From an uncultured Pelagibacteraceae bacterium (GTDB lineage: Bacteria > Pseudomonadota > Alphaproteobacteria > Pelagibacterales > Pelagibacteraceae), in contig CACOKI010000001.1 in assembly GCA_902627735.1 (NCBI GenBank), forward strand, positions 101,482 to 165,481: a DNA stretch of 64,000 bases, read 5' to 3'. The stretch's first letter is position 1; each line of letters opens with the position of its first letter. The position numbers were made by a program, and so were the translations under genes. Of the stretch, positions 8,935 through 18,745 are shown one piece after another. The notes under the pieces are model-generated. The model had not been told where the DNA came from and ran no database searches. It saw only the letters and a program-made list of their open reading frames with translations.

Positions 8935-9478
8935 ATTTTCTTAACTTAAAAAGTTTTTTTGTTAATAAAAACAACAGTGAAATTTTAAAAACTTCAGCCA
9001 GTAGAAATGGCATAACTCCTAGTTCCAAAATTGGTTTATCCCATCCTATGAGAGTTCCAAGCCACAAAACCCCAAAAAAATAAATTGTTGAGACAGATAT
9101 TAATAGTTTTGTAATAATTATTAATTTATTATCATCTTCTCTTATCAGAGAAGCAAGATAACTTGCTGAAAGAAATCCTATTAGATAACCCATTGTTGGT
9201 CCCATAAAATAAGTCAAACCTATTCCTCTTTCTGGTGAATTAGAAAAAACTGGTAGACCCAGTATTCCTTCTAATAAATACAAACTTATTGTTGCAATAG
9301 CTATCTTACCTCCAAAACTTATTCCAAGTAGCATAACCACAAATGTTTGCATTGTCATTGGCACTGGATAGAAAGGTATTTTTATTTTTGCAGATATTGC
9401 AAGAAGTATCGATCCAAAAAAAATAACAATTAATGACTTAATTATCTTTGTTTGAGAATTTTGCTTTATTAGTTCCAT
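8927..9478 (-). CDS. bioY: BioY biotin transporter, ECF S-component
   Basis: Inner-membrane biotin-binding S-component of an ECF-type transporter. The 183-residue protein has about six hydrophobic segments and family motifs 'FYPVPMTMQTFVVMLLG' and 'YLLEGILGLPVFS', followed by 'GPTMGYLIGFLSASYL'. BioM and BioN (energy-coupling parts) are not nearby; BioY can work alone at low capacity or share a module. Biotin uptake fits the vitamin dependence of streamlined marine bacteria. It diverges from polA and overlaps regA at the 3' end. Confidence 0.92.
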   Translation of the reverse strand: MELIKQNSQTKIIKSLIVIFFGSILLAISAKIKIPFYPVPMTMQTFVVMLLGISFGGKIAIATISLYLLEGILGLPVFSNSPERGIGLTYFMGPTMGYLIGFLSASYLASLIREDDNKLIIITKLLISVSTIYFFGVLWLGTLIGWDKPILELGVMPFLLAEVFKISLLFLLTKKLFKLRKFI

Positions 9479-9524
9479 AAAAAATAATACTCTTATTTTA
9501 ACTGATAATCTATATTAATTTATA

Positions 9525-12299
9525 ATGAGCAAAATTCAAAAAACTGATCATTTTTATTTAATTGATGGATCTGGATATATTTTTAGGGCTTACTATGCTT
9601 TACCTCCTTTAACTAGAAAAAGTGATGGATTACCAACGGGAGCTGTAAGTGGTTTTTGTAGCATGTTATTTAAACTTCTAGAGGATTCAAAGTCAGATAA
9701 AAATTTGCAAAAACCATCCCATTTCGCAGTCATTTTTGACTCAGCTAGAAAAACATTCAGAAATGAAATTTATAGCGATTACAAAGCTAATCGAGCTGAG
9801 GCGCCTGATGATTTAGCACCACAATTTGAATATATCAGAAAATCTGTTTTGGCATTTAATTTACCATCAGTAGAATTAGTGAATTATGAAGCTGACGATT
9901 TAATAGCTACCTATGTAGATAAAATTTTAAGAGCAGGAGGAAAGGCAACTATCGTATCTTCAGATAAAGATCTTATGCAATTATATAAAAAAGATGTTCG
10001 AATTTATGATCCTATGAAAAATAAGTTTATAAATGATGAAGATGTTCAGAAAAAATTTGGTGTAGGTGCAGACAAGGTAATTGATGTTCAAGCTTTAGCT
10101 GGTGATAGTAGTGATAATGTTCCAGGAGTACCAGGAATTGGCGTCAAGACAGCCGCAGAATTAATAAACAAATATGGAACACTCGAAAAGCTTCTAGAAT
10201 GTGCAAATGAAATAAAACAAAACAAAAGAAGAGAAACTTTAATTGAAAATCAGGATAAAGCAATAATTAGTAAAAAATTGGTGACTTTGAAAAATGATGC
10301 CCCAATAGAAAGAGATTTAAATGAATTTAAACTTAAGGAGATTGATAAGGATAAACTTTATAAATTTTTAAGAGAAATGGAGTTTAATAGGCTATTAAGT
10401 TCTGCTATTTCTGTTTACGGCGAACCTAGCTTTTCTAGCAGTAAAGAAGAGGTTAAAACTGAAGAAAAACAAAACCCAATAAATAAAAATAAATATCATT
10501 TAATAACAAAACCCGAAGAGATTGATAATTGGATAAAGGAAGCAGAGGAGGTTGGCGAGGTTGCAGTTGATACAGAGACAAGCTCACTCGATCCTCATCA
10601 AGCTGATTTAATTGGAATCTCATTGAGCTCAAAGATTGGTAAAGCTTGTTATATTCCTCTAGGCCATAAATCAGACAAATGTATTGATAAAAATTTAGTT
10701 TTAGGAAAATTGAAACCTTTATTAGAAGACTCAAGTGTAAAAAAGATAGGACAGAATATTAAATTTGATTTTATTGTTTTATTTAATCAAGGAATAGAGC
10801 TTAACTCAATGGAGGATACAATGCTTATGTCTTATGCCTTAGACGCGGGCAAAAATAGACATAATATGGATACTTTATCTGAAATACACTTGGATCATAA
10901 ACCAATAGCTTTTAAAGATTTAGTTGGTTCAGGAAAAAAAGAAATTAATTTTAGTGATGTTGATATTGATAAAGCAAAGGATTATGCTGCTGAGGACGCA
11001 GACATCACTTTTAGATTATATAAAAAATTTAAAAAAAATCTGAAAACAGAAAAAATGACTAATATTTATGAGGTTTTTGAAAAACCAATGATTAAAATTT
11101 TAGCGTTTATGGAAATTGAGGGGATTAAAATTGATAGTAAATTTCTTAAAGTTTTATCATTAAAATTTCAAAAAAAGATACAGAAAATTCAAAGTGATGT
11201 TTTCAAAATTTCAAAAAAAGAATTTAATATAGCATCACCCAAACAATTAGGAGAAATTATCTATAATGATCTGAAGATAGCTAATTTAAAAAAAACAAAA
11301 AAAGGAAGTTTTGCTACAAGTGCATCTGTTCTAGAAGATTTAGCTTTTAAAGGTCATAAATTTCCGCAATTAGTCTTAGATTGGAGACAGTTATCTAAAT
11401 TAAAAAATACTTACTCTGAAACTTTACCAGAACATATTAATCCTAAAACTAAGAGAGTTCATACATCTTTTTTACTTGCTGCAACTTCTACAGGCAGACT
11501 GGCTTCAAGTGATCCAAATTTACAAAATATCCCAATTAAATCCGAAGATGGAAAAGATATTAGAAAAGCTTTTATTGCTGAAAAAGATTATTCGTTAATT
11601 TCTGCAGATTATAATCAGATAGAAATGAGAATTTTAGCTGATTTAGCAGATGTAAAAGAACTTAAAAAAGCTTTTAAAAATAATGAAGACATACATTCAT
11701 TAACAGCTAGTCAGATATTTAACGTTGATATTAAAAAAGTAAATCAAGATCAAAGAAGAAAAGCAAAAGCAATTAATTTTGGAATTATTTATGGAATTTC
11801 TCAATATGGTTTGGCAAAACAAATTAATGTAAGTAATTTTGAAGCAGAGGAATTTTTAAATTCATATTTTGCTAAATTTCCAGAAATTAAAGACTACATG
11901 GATAAAACAATAAAATTTTGTAGAAAAAGTGGTTATGTAAATAATATCTTTGGAAGAAGGTCTCATTTTATCAGTATTAATGATAAAAATTACAATATTC
12001 GAAATTTCCAAGAACGTGCTGCGATTAATGCACCTATCCAAGGATCTGCCTCAGAAATAATGCGATTAGCCATGATAAGATTATCAAAGAGATTATCTGA
12101 AAAAAAGTTTCAAAAAACTAAAATGTTATTACAAATTCACGATGAATTAATATTTGAAACACCTAAAGATGATGCAAAAAGAATCAGTAAAATTATTATC
12201 GAGGAAATGACAGGGGTAGCTAATAGTGATCAACATTCGTTTTCGATACCTTTAACAGTTGATATGAATATAGGTGATAATTGGGGCGCTCTACATTAA
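9525..12299 (+). CDS. polA: DNA polymerase I
   Basis: Repair and Okazaki-fragment-processing polymerase, 924 residues with all three parts. The 5'-3' exonuclease/flap domain covers about 1-290 ('YRAYYALPPL', 'GDSSDNVPGVPGIG'). The DEDD 3'-5' proofreading domain covers about 320-510 and keeps the acidic 'AVDTETSSLD' and 'DTMLMSYAL', so it looks active, unlike in several bacteria. The polymerase part has motif A 'SADYNQIEMR', motif B 'RRKAKAINFGIIYG' and motif C 'IHDELIFE'. It is monocistronic, between bioY and chvI. Confidence 0.98.
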   Translation: MSKIQKTDHFYLIDGSGYIFRAYYALPPLTRKSDGLPTGAVSGFCSMLFKLLEDSKSDKNLQKPSHFAVIFDSARKTFRNEIYSDYKANRAEAPDDLAPQFEYIRKSVLAFNLPSVELVNYEADDLIATYVDKILRAGGKATIVSSDKDLMQLYKKDVRIYDPMKNKFINDEDVQKKFGVGADKVIDVQALAGDSSDNVPGVPGIGVKTAAELINKYGTLEKLLECANEIKQNKRRETLIENQDKAIISKKLVTLKNDAPIERDLNEFKLKEIDKDKLYKFLREMEFNRLLSSAISVYGEPSFSSSKEEVKTEEKQNPINKNKYHLITKPEEIDNWIKEAEEVGEVAVDTETSSLDPHQADLIGISLSSKIGKACYIPLGHKSDKCIDKNLVLGKLKPLLEDSSVKKIGQNIKFDFIVLFNQGIELNSMEDTMLMSYALDAGKNRHNMDTLSEIHLDHKPIAFKDLVGSGKKEINFSDVDIDKAKDYAAEDADITFRLYKKFKKNLKTEKMTNIYEVFEKPMIKILAFMEIEGIKIDSKFLKVLSLKFQKKIQKIQSDVFKISKKEFNIASPKQLGEIIYNDLKIANLKKTKKGSFATSASVLEDLAFKGHKFPQLVLDWRQLSKLKNTYSETLPEHINPKTKRVHTSFLLAATSTGRLASSDPNLQNIPIKSEDGKDIRKAFIAEKDYSLISADYNQIEMRILADLADVKELKKAFKNNEDIHSLTASQIFNVDIKKVNQDQRRKAKAINFGIIYGISQYGLAKQINVSNFEAEEFLNSYFAKFPEIKDYMDKTIKFCRKSGYVNNIFGRRSHFISINDKNYNIRNFQERAAINAPIQGSASEIMRLAMIRLSKRLSEKKFQKTKMLLQIHDELIFETPKDDAKRISKIIIEEMTGVANSDQHSFSIPLTVDMNIGDNWGALH

Positions 12300-12310
12300 T
12301 TTAAATTTCA

Positions 12311-12339
12311 TTGCCCAAATTAGAACAATTTAGTATTTT
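12311..12339 (+). promoter_or_regulatory. Weak candidate promoter for chvI-chvG
   Basis: TTGCCC (12311-12316) and TATTTT (12334-12339) are 17 bases apart in the short gap between polA and chvI. Match to consensus is moderate and the AT-rich background makes chance hits likely. Confidence 0.3.
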
Positions 12340-12350
12340 TATATTCACGT

Positions 12351-13058
12351 ATGCATAAACAAACAATAGCTTTAATTGATGATGATAGAAATATTTTAAC
12401 TAGTTTGAGTATAGCGCTAGAAAAAGAAGGTTTTAAAGTTCAAACTTATATAGACGGAGAAAGTGCTTTAATTGGTTTAACCAGAACACCACCAGATTTA
12501 GCTATTGTTGATATTAAAATGCCAAAAATGGATGGAGAAGAATTATTAAAGAAGTTAAGAAAAAAAACTTCATTACCAGTCATTTTTTTAACTTCAAAAG
12601 ATGATGAAATTGATGAATTACTAGGTTTAAAATTGGGTGCAGACGATTTTGTTAAAAAATCTGGAGGTTTTTCAATTAAAGTTTTAATTGAAAGAATAAG
12701 AGTTCAGTTAAGAAAGAAAGATTCAAAGGATATAATTGAGGAAAATAAAACTATAATTTCACATGGAAAATTAAAGTTAGATCCTTCCCAATTAGAATGC
12801 GAGTGGGATGGAAAACAATTGCCTGATAAATTAACAACTACTGAATTTCTTTTGGTAAAAGAATTAGCTAAAAGACCAGGTATTATTAAAGAAAGGGCAC
12901 AACTTATGGACATAGCATATAGAGAAGATACTGATATTGAAGATCGTACTATTGATAGTCACGTAAAGAGAATTAGAAAAAAATTTAAAAGGGTTGATCC
13001 AAATTTTTCAGCTATTGAAACTAGATATGGAAGTGGTTATAGATGGAATGTTAGCTAA
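12351..13058 (+). CDS. chvI: ChvI-type response regulator (OmpR family)
   Basis: Two-component transcription regulator. The receiver domain (about 1-120) has the acidic pair 'IDDDRN', phospho-acceptor D54 in 'AIVDIKMPKMDG' and switch lysine in 'DFVKKSGG'. The C-terminal winged helix (about 135-235) contains 'LTTTEFLLVKELAKRPG' and ends with 'YGSGYRWN'. In alphaproteobacteria ChvG/ChvI senses envelope or acid stress. It shares one base with the chvG start, so the pair is co-translated. Confidence 0.92.
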   Translation: MHKQTIALIDDDRNILTSLSIALEKEGFKVQTYIDGESALIGLTRTPPDLAIVDIKMPKMDGEELLKKLRKKTSLPVIFLTSKDDEIDELLGLKLGADDFVKKSGGFSIKVLIERIRVQLRKKDSKDIIEENKTIISHGKLKLDPSQLECEWDGKQLPDKLTTTEFLLVKELAKRPGIIKERAQLMDIAYREDTDIEDRTIDSHVKRIRKKFKRVDPNFSAIETRYGSGYRWNVS

Positions 13059-14599
13059 TGTTTGGCGTTCTCCTTAAAAATTTATCTATTTTAAAAAAAT
13101 TTTTATTAATAAATTTAATTTTTTTTACAATCATTGGGTCATTTACATTTTTATATTTGAAAAATGTACAACCAAATTTAATAAAAAAAAAATCCTCTAA
13201 CCATATAGAAATAATCAATAACACTATTGATAATTTAAATAGATTAGATGTTAAATTTATTGAAGAAGATATTAGAAAATTTTTATTTTCAACAAGATTT
13301 CTTTTTCAGAACTTAGATAGAGTGATTTTTTTTGACAATGAACTTAATTTAATTGGTGATACTGATACACTTGATCTTGATCCTAGATCGTTTTCAAAAA
13401 GATTAGATTTAGTCGAATTAGAAGTATTAAGTGAGGAAAAAACAAAAGAAATAATTGAAACAAAAAATATAGATATCGGAAATGATAACACTGTTTCTTT
13501 GAAAGATATTTTATTTAATTATGCTGGATCTAAGAATTATGGAATACCTTTTACTTTCACTCAAGATGAATTTAAAAAATTTAAATTAACGACAATAAAA
13601 AATGTAATGAAAGATGATAATAATGTAGGATATATAGCAATAAGTGAAAATGCTAATGATGTAAAAGCAGCAATAAATGAAAGAAAAACTTTTATAATTA
13701 GAACAGCTATAGCAGTAGGAATAGTAATAATAATTTTTTCATTTGTTTTAAATAGATACTTTTTAAAACCTATTAAAAATTTAGTCAGTTATACAAGAAC
13801 AATTAAAGATAAAAATTCAAAAGGTGCAAATATTGATAGTCTTAAATTACGAAATGATGAATTAGGATTATTATCAAATTCTTTAGATGATATGACTTTA
13901 GAATTACAAAAAAGAATTTCACATGCTGAAAATTTTTCTACAGATCTTGTTCATGAAATAAGAAATCCTTTAGCTTCTCTTAAAAGTGCATCTGAAATCT
14001 TACACGATACAAATGATATTAATCAAAGGATAAAATTAATTAATATTTTAAGTCATGATGTTCAAAGAATTGAAAGATTAATTACAGATTATTCTCAAAT
14101 GTTAAAAGATGAAGTTGCATTAAGTAAGGAGAAAACCAAAAAACTTGATATAGAACCAATTATTAAATCAGTTGTTGATGACTTTAATAATATTTATAAA
14201 GTAAAAAGAGGAATTAATATTTCTTATAAAAATGACGGTAAAAATAATTATTTTATTAATGGTATTGAAAACAGAATTGAACAAATAATTGCGAATTTAT
14301 TGGATAATGCAATATCTTTTAGTGAGGACAATAAAGATATAGTTGTTAAAGTTTCAAAAAAAAATAATAAAGAGATTAATATCGATGTTTTAGATGAAGG
14401 ACAAGGATTCAAAGAGAAAGATACTAATAAAATTTTTAAAAGATTTTATAGTAATAGACCAGATAAATTTGGTCAACATTCAGGCTTAGGATTGAATATA
14501 GTTAAAAATTTAGTTGATTTACATAATGGCTCAATAAAAGCAACAAATAGAATAGATAAGAAAGGTGCAAGAATGGAAGTCATACTTCCAACTGTATAA
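13058..14599 (+). CDS. chvG: ChvG-type sensor histidine kinase
   Basis: Membrane sensor kinase partner of ChvI. A first transmembrane helix lies at about residues 13-33, a periplasmic sensor at about 35-211 and a second helix at about 212-231, followed by HAMP. The phospho-acceptor is H299 in 'LVHEIRNPLASLKSASE', and the ATPase domain has the N box 'ANLLDNAISFS' and 'GLGLNIVKNLVDLH'. The 513-residue length is shorter than in rhizobia. The hprK and PTS genes that commonly follow chvG in larger alphaproteobacteria are missing; ahcY comes next. Confidence 0.92.
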   Translation: MFGVLLKNLSILKKFLLINLIFFTIIGSFTFLYLKNVQPNLIKKKSSNHIEIINNTIDNLNRLDVKFIEEDIRKFLFSTRFLFQNLDRVIFFDNELNLIGDTDTLDLDPRSFSKRLDLVELEVLSEEKTKEIIETKNIDIGNDNTVSLKDILFNYAGSKNYGIPFTFTQDEFKKFKLTTIKNVMKDDNNVGYIAISENANDVKAAINERKTFIIRTAIAVGIVIIIFSFVLNRYFLKPIKNLVSYTRTIKDKNSKGANIDSLKLRNDELGLLSNSLDDMTLELQKRISHAENFSTDLVHEIRNPLASLKSASEILHDTNDINQRIKLINILSHDVQRIERLITDYSQMLKDEVALSKEKTKKLDIEPIIKSVVDDFNNIYKVKRGINISYKNDGKNNYFINGIENRIEQIIANLLDNAISFSEDNKDIVVKVSKKNNKEINIDVLDEGQGFKEKDTNKIFKRFYSNRPDKFGQHSGLGLNIVKNLVDLHNGSIKATNRIDKKGARMEVILPTV

Positions 14600-14644
14600 A
14601 GTCCTATTGATTAATTAATTCATTGTTGTTAGAAGATCTCCAAC

Positions 14645-15931
14645 ATGGAAGATTTTAAAGTAAAAGATATAAACCAAGCAGAATTTGGTCGGAAAGAAAT
14701 TTCAATAGCAGAAAGTGAAATGCCAGGGCTAATGGCATTGAGAGAAGAATATAAGGGGAAGTTACCTCTCAAAGGTGCAAAAATTATTGGATGTTTGCAC
14801 ATGACTATTCAAACAGCTGTTTTAATAGAAACATTAGTTAATTTAGGAGCAGATGTTAGATGGTCATCCTGTAACATATTTTCGACACAAGACCACGCCG
14901 CTGCAGCTATTGCTAAGTCAGGTATACCTGTGTATGCATGGAAGGGAGAAACTGAGGAAGAATATGTTTGGTGTATTAAACAAACTATAGAGGCGAAGAA
15001 AGATTGGAAACCAAATATGCTTTTAGATGATGGTGGAGATTTAACTGCTATAATGCATAAAGAATATAAAGATTTATTAAGAGATGTAAAAGGCGTTTCA
15101 GAGGAAACAACAACAGGTATTAAGGCTCTTAATAAAATGGAAAAAAACAATTCACTTATGATACCAGCAATAAATGTGAATGACTCAGTTACAAAATCTA
15201 AATTTGATAATCTTTATGGTTGTAGAGAAAGCTTAGTTGATGGAATTAGAAGAGCTACAGATGTAATGATGTCTGGAAAAGTAGCAATAGTTGCAGGTTT
15301 TGGTGATGTCGGTAAAGGCAGTGCTGCATCTTTAAGACAAAGTGGTGCTAGAGTTTTAATTACCGAAGCAGACCCAATTTGTGCGTTACAAGCTGCAATG
15401 GAAGGATATGAAGTTGTTTTAATGGAAGAGGCTATAAGCAAAGCAGATGTAGTAGTAACTGCGACTGGAAATAAAGATATTGTGACTGCTGATCACATGA
15501 GAGAAATGAAAGATAGAGCGATTCTTTGTAATATTGGTCATTTTGATAATGAGATTCAAGTCGATGCTTTAAAAAATTATAAATGGACCGAGGTAAAACC
15601 ACAAGTTCATGAAATTGAACTTCCAAACGGTAAAAGGATAATTCTTTTGGCAGAAGGAAGATTAGTTAATCTGGGATGTGCAACAGGTCACCCAAGTTTT
15701 GTGATGAGTGCTTCATTCACGAATCAAGTAATTGCACAAATAGAGCTTTGGAATAATTATAAAAAATACGAAAATAAGGTTTATGTATTGCCAAAACATC
15801 TTGATGAAAAAGTTGCAACTTTACATCTTAAAAAAGTTGGAGCAAAGTTAACCAGATTAACTAAAGAACAAGCGGATTATATTAGTGTTGGCGTAGAGGG
15901 TCCATTTAAACCTGATGCATATCGATACTAA
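14645..15931 (+). CDS. ahcY: Adenosylhomocysteinase
   Basis: Cytosolic NAD-dependent enzyme that splits S-adenosylhomocysteine into adenosine and homocysteine, relieving product inhibition of methyltransferases. Markers are '[17 protein letters not shown]', '[18 protein letters not shown]', the Rossmann glycine motif '[17 protein letters not shown]' and the C-terminal 'PFKPDAYRY'. At 428 residues it has the short bacterial form. The leader from chvG is only 46 bases, and I see no SAM/SAH riboswitch in it. The end overlaps tsaE by 17 bases. Confidence 0.97.
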   Translation: MEDFKVKDINQAEFGRKEISIAESEMPGLMALREEYKGKLPLKGAKIIGCLHMTIQTAVLIETLVNLGADVRWSSCNIFSTQDHAAAAIAKSGIPVYAWKGETEEEYVWCIKQTIEAKKDWKPNMLLDDGGDLTAIMHKEYKDLLRDVKGVSEETTTGIKALNKMEKNNSLMIPAINVNDSVTKSKFDNLYGCRESLVDGIRRATDVMMSGKVAIVAGFGDVGKGSAASLRQSGARVLITEADPICALQAAMEGYEVVLMEEAISKADVVVTATGNKDIVTADHMREMKDRAILCNIGHFDNEIQVDALKNYKWTEVKPQVHEIELPNGKRIILLAEGRLVNLGCATGHPSFVMSASFTNQVIAQIELWNNYKKYENKVYVLPKHLDEKVATLHLKKVGAKLTRLTKEQADYISVGVEGPFKPDAYRY

Positions 15932-16370
15932 TAATGAAAAGATAGATATTTCCTCAGAAAAATTGTTGGAAGAACTAGCAGCAAAAGTTTTTAAGAATAT
16001 AAAATTAGGGGATATAATTTTTTTAATTGGAGAGATGGGAGTTGGGAAGACTACCTTTGTAAAATATCTAGTAAATGAGTTTCAAAAACAAAATAAACTT
16101 AAATTAACAGAGGTCACAAGCCCTACTTTTAATTTACTCAATGAGTATGATATAAATAATGTAAGAATTAATCATTATGATTTGTATAGAATTAAGTCCT
16201 CAAAAGAGATTGATAATTTGGGTATTTTTGAAAATATTTATGACTCAATTACTTTAATCGAATGGCCACAGATGATTGAAAAAAAACCTAAAGAGATTAT
16301 AGAATTTAAATTTAATTACGAGAAGGATTACCAGAAAAGGTCAATTTGCATCAAGGGCCTTAGTATTTAA
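15915..16370 (+). CDS. tsaE: tRNA t6A-modification ATPase TsaE
   Basis: ATPase of the TsaB-TsaD-TsaE complex that makes the N6-threonylcarbamoyl adenosine at position 37 of ANN-reading tRNAs. The P-loop is '[10 protein letters not shown]' at about residue 42. '[13 protein letters not shown]' and 'INHYDLYRI' near 78-100 and the Walker-B-like 'ITLIEWP' near 117 are family motifs. Length (151) is normal. It begins inside the ahcY 3' end and is eight bases before the amgK ORF, in the conserved alphaproteobacterial order tsaE-amgK-murU. Confidence 0.92.
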   Translation: MHIDTNNEKIDISSEKLLEELAAKVFKNIKLGDIIFLIGEMGVGKTTFVKYLVNEFQKQNKLKLTEVTSPTFNLLNEYDINNVRINHYDLYRIKSSKEIDNLGIFENIYDSITLIEWPQMIEKKPKEIIEFKFNYEKDYQKRSICIKGLSI

Positions 16371-16378
16371 ACATTTAA

Positions 16379-17330
16379 ATGAAAAATAATTTAGTTTTAA
16401 AGAAAATTAAAGGTGATGCATCATTTAGAAATTTTTATAGAAAAAGGAATAAAGACAAAACATCCATTATAGTATTTGCAAAAAAAGAAAAGCAAAAAAA
16501 TTTAATTATCTATGATGCAATTAACAAAATTTTAAATAAAAATCAAATTTTAGCACCAAAATTATATTCATATAAATACAATAAAAATTTTATTGAGATT
16601 CAAGATTTTGGTAATGAAACAATTTTTGCACTAGTAAAAAAAGAGAGTAAAAAAAGTTTTTTTTACTTTAAAAAAAATAATTAAAGAATTGAATAAAATA
16701 CAAGCTATAAAAGATAAAAAAATTAAAACATTTCAAAATAAGACATATACCATTCCAAAATATGAAAAAAAAATTTTAGTAAAAGAAGCCAATTTATTTT
16801 GTGATTGGTACGCTAAAAAAGTTCTTTCTAAAGAAAAAAAAACAAAATTTAATCTTAAGTTTAAGAAAATTGTTAAAAAGCTTTCACAGAAAATTAAATT
16901 GAAAAATCATATTTTTGTCCATAGAGATTTTCATATTTCTAATTTGATGTATCAAAACAATAAAATTGCCATTATAGATAGTCAGGATGCATTAATAGGA
17001 AATAAAGCTTATGATTTAGCATCATTAATCGATGATGTTAGATATAAAACATCAAAATCATTTAAACAAAATGTTTATAAATTTTATATCAAGACACAAA
17101 AAAGTCTTGATAAAAAAAAGTTTAAAAATGATTTTGAAATAATATCTGTCTTACGAAATTTAAAGGTTATAGGTGTTTTTACAAGGTTAGCGATTAGAGA
17201 TAATAAAAAAAAATATTTAAAACTTATACCTTATACTTGGAGTTTAATTAAAATGAGAATAAAAGAAAATAAAAATTTTAAAGAGCTTAATGATTTATTA
17301 AAACAATCTTTCAAAGATAAAATGACATGA
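16379..17330 (+). pseudogene. amgK: AmgK-type N-acetylmuramate kinase split by a frame break
   Basis: Two consecutive ORFs (16379-16684 and 16689-17330) together make one aminoglycoside-phosphotransferase-fold kinase of about 316 residues, the usual AmgK size. The first half has the nucleotide-binding N-lobe; the second has the catalytic 'VHRDFHISNLMY' and metal-binding 'IIDSQDALIGNKAYDLAS'. AmgK phosphorylates the anomeric carbon of MurNAc/GlcNAc for MurU in peptidoglycan recycling. Frames join if one base is lost within about 16638-16681, a zone with A7, T8 and A8 runs; taking one A from 16670-16677 gives 'FKKIIKEL'. It may be a true frameshift, assembly error or slippage-expressed gene. 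The murU ATG overlaps its stop, implying recent function. Confidence 0.8.
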
Positions 17331-18013
17331 AAGTAAATACAGCTTTAATTCTTTGTGCCGGTTATGGAAAAAGACTTTTACCTTTGACATCAAAAAAACC
17401 AAAACCTCTTTTAGAGTTAAAACATAAGACACTTTTAGAAAAATGTATAAATTTAATTGCTAAATTAAATGTAAAAAAAATTATTATCAATACATTCTAT
17501 ATGGAAGAGCAAATTTTCGAATTTGTAAAAAAAAAAAATTTTTCAATAGATATCGAAATTATTAGAGATGGAAAAAAAATATTAAATACAGGTGGTGGAA
17601 TTTTGAACATGATCCAAAAGTCGTCTGATAATGATTTTTTAGTTTTTAATCCAGATACAGTATGGAGTGAAAATTATTTGGATGAAATTTTGAAAATGGA
17701 GAATTTTTATTTTTCTAATAAATTAAATAATATCCTTTTGCTAGTAAAAAAAGATTTAAGTTTTGATAAAAATTTGAAAGGTGATTTTGATTTAAAGATT
17801 AATCAAATAAATAGAGATAATAAAGAATTTACTTTTATTGGATGTCAAATCCTAAATAAAAAGTTATTTAAAAATTATAAAGTTAATGATTTTCCAATAT
17901 CAGAGATTTGGAATAAATTATTATCAAGCAATCAATTAAATGGTTTTGAAAGTTTAAATAAATTTTACCACTTAACAAATTTTGAAGTTTTTAATAAACT
18001 AAAAGATCTTTAG
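17327..18013 (+). CDS. murU: MurU-type N-acetylmuramate 1-phosphate uridylyltransferase
   Basis: Sugar-1-phosphate nucleotidyltransferase. In peptidoglycan recycling MurU turns MurNAc-1-phosphate into UDP-MurNAc, bypassing early fosfomycin-sensitive steps. The N-terminus 'ALILCAGYGKRLLPLTSKKPKPLLEL' is the nucleotide-binding signature, and 'NTGGGILNM' and 'NPDTVW' (metal-binding Asp) follow near 84 and 104. At 228 residues it is of family length. Its start overlaps amgK by four bases. The tail overlaps gpmA by 23 bases on opposite strands. Assignment rests on the motif plus the amgK neighbour. Confidence 0.85.
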   Translation: MKVNTALILCAGYGKRLLPLTSKKPKPLLELKHKTLLEKCINLIAKLNVKKIIINTFYMEEQIFEFVKKKNFSIDIEIIRDGKKILNTGGGILNMIQKSSDNDFLVFNPDTVWSENYLDEILKMENFYFSNKLNNILLLVKKDLSFDKNLKGDFDLKINQINRDNKEFTFIGCQILNKKLFKNYKVNDFPISEIWNKLLSSNQLNGFESLNKFYHLTNFEVFNKLKDL

Positions 18014-18704
18014 ATCTATCTTTATCTAAGTATTCACAATCTATAATATCTAGCTCATCATTGAATTTTATTACTAAAGGATTTCCAGTAGGAATTTCTA
18101 AATTTAGAATTTGATAGTTATCTAATTTAAATAAGTATTTACACAAAGCTCTTATCGAATTTCCATGAGCTGAAATTAAAACATTTTTTTTAAACAGTTT
18201 ATTTTCAATTTCTTTTTTATAAAATTTGATAACTCTTTCATATGTATCTTTTAAGGACTCAGTATCAGGAATAATAATTCCAGGTATATTTTTGTAAGTT
18301 TCAATATTATTTGGATGATATAAACTTTTTCTATCTAAAGGTTCTGGTTTAATATCCCAAGATCTTCTTAACTTATGGACTTTTTCTTCACCTAGTTTTT
18401 TAGCCATTTCAATTTTATTCAGTCCAGTAAGGGCACCATAATGTCTTTCATTTAGCTCCCAAGCTCTAACAAAATTATTTTGATCGTTTAAGATTTTTTG
18501 AATAATCTTTAATGTATCGTTTGCTCTTAGTTGTAGAGATGAATAGTAAAGGTTAATTGTAATATTTTTTTCTTTTATTAGATCTCCTGCTTTTTTTGCT
18601 TCTGATATTCCTTTCTCTGTTAAGTGAACATCCACCCATCCAGTAAATCTTTTTTCAAGATTCCAAGTACTTTGGCCATGTCGAATTAATATTAAATAAT
18701 TCAT
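17991..18704 (-). CDS. gpmA: 2,3-bisphosphoglycerate-dependent phosphoglycerate mutase
   Basis: Interconverts 3- and 2-phosphoglycerate in glycolysis and gluconeogenesis. The phospho-histidine motif 'LIRHGQSTWN' places the catalytic His at residue 9, and the second is in 'ISAHGNSIRAL' near 180. 'NERHYGALTGLNK' is typical of the dPGM form. At 237 residues the length is normal. Other alphaproteobacteria have addB-addA after murU; those are absent and gpmA occupies the place. It is divergent from the VanZ-like gene. Confidence 0.95.
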   Translation of the reverse strand: MNYLILIRHGQSTWNLEKRFTGWVDVHLTEKGISEAKKAGDLIKEKNITINLYYSSLQLRANDTLKIIQKILNDQNNFVRAWELNERHYGALTGLNKIEMAKKLGEEKVHKLRRSWDIKPEPLDRKSLYHPNNIETYKNIPGIIIPDTESLKDTYERVIKFYKKEIENKLFKKNVLISAHGNSIRALCKYLFKLDNYQILNLEIPTGNPLVIKFNDELDIIDCEYLDKDRSKDLLVY

Positions 18705-18745
18705 TAGATTGATTATTATTTTAATATAAATAAAAACTACAATAT

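Noticed and set aside
14600-14644. SAM/SAH-type riboswitch ahead of ahcY
   Set aside because: The gap is only 46 bases and shows no pseudoknot-like or conserved core sequence.
14809-15150. Minus-strand ORFs inside ahcY (also 15214-15441 and 15432-15626)
   Set aside because: They lie opposite a strongly conserved gene, have no family resemblance and are explained as shadows.
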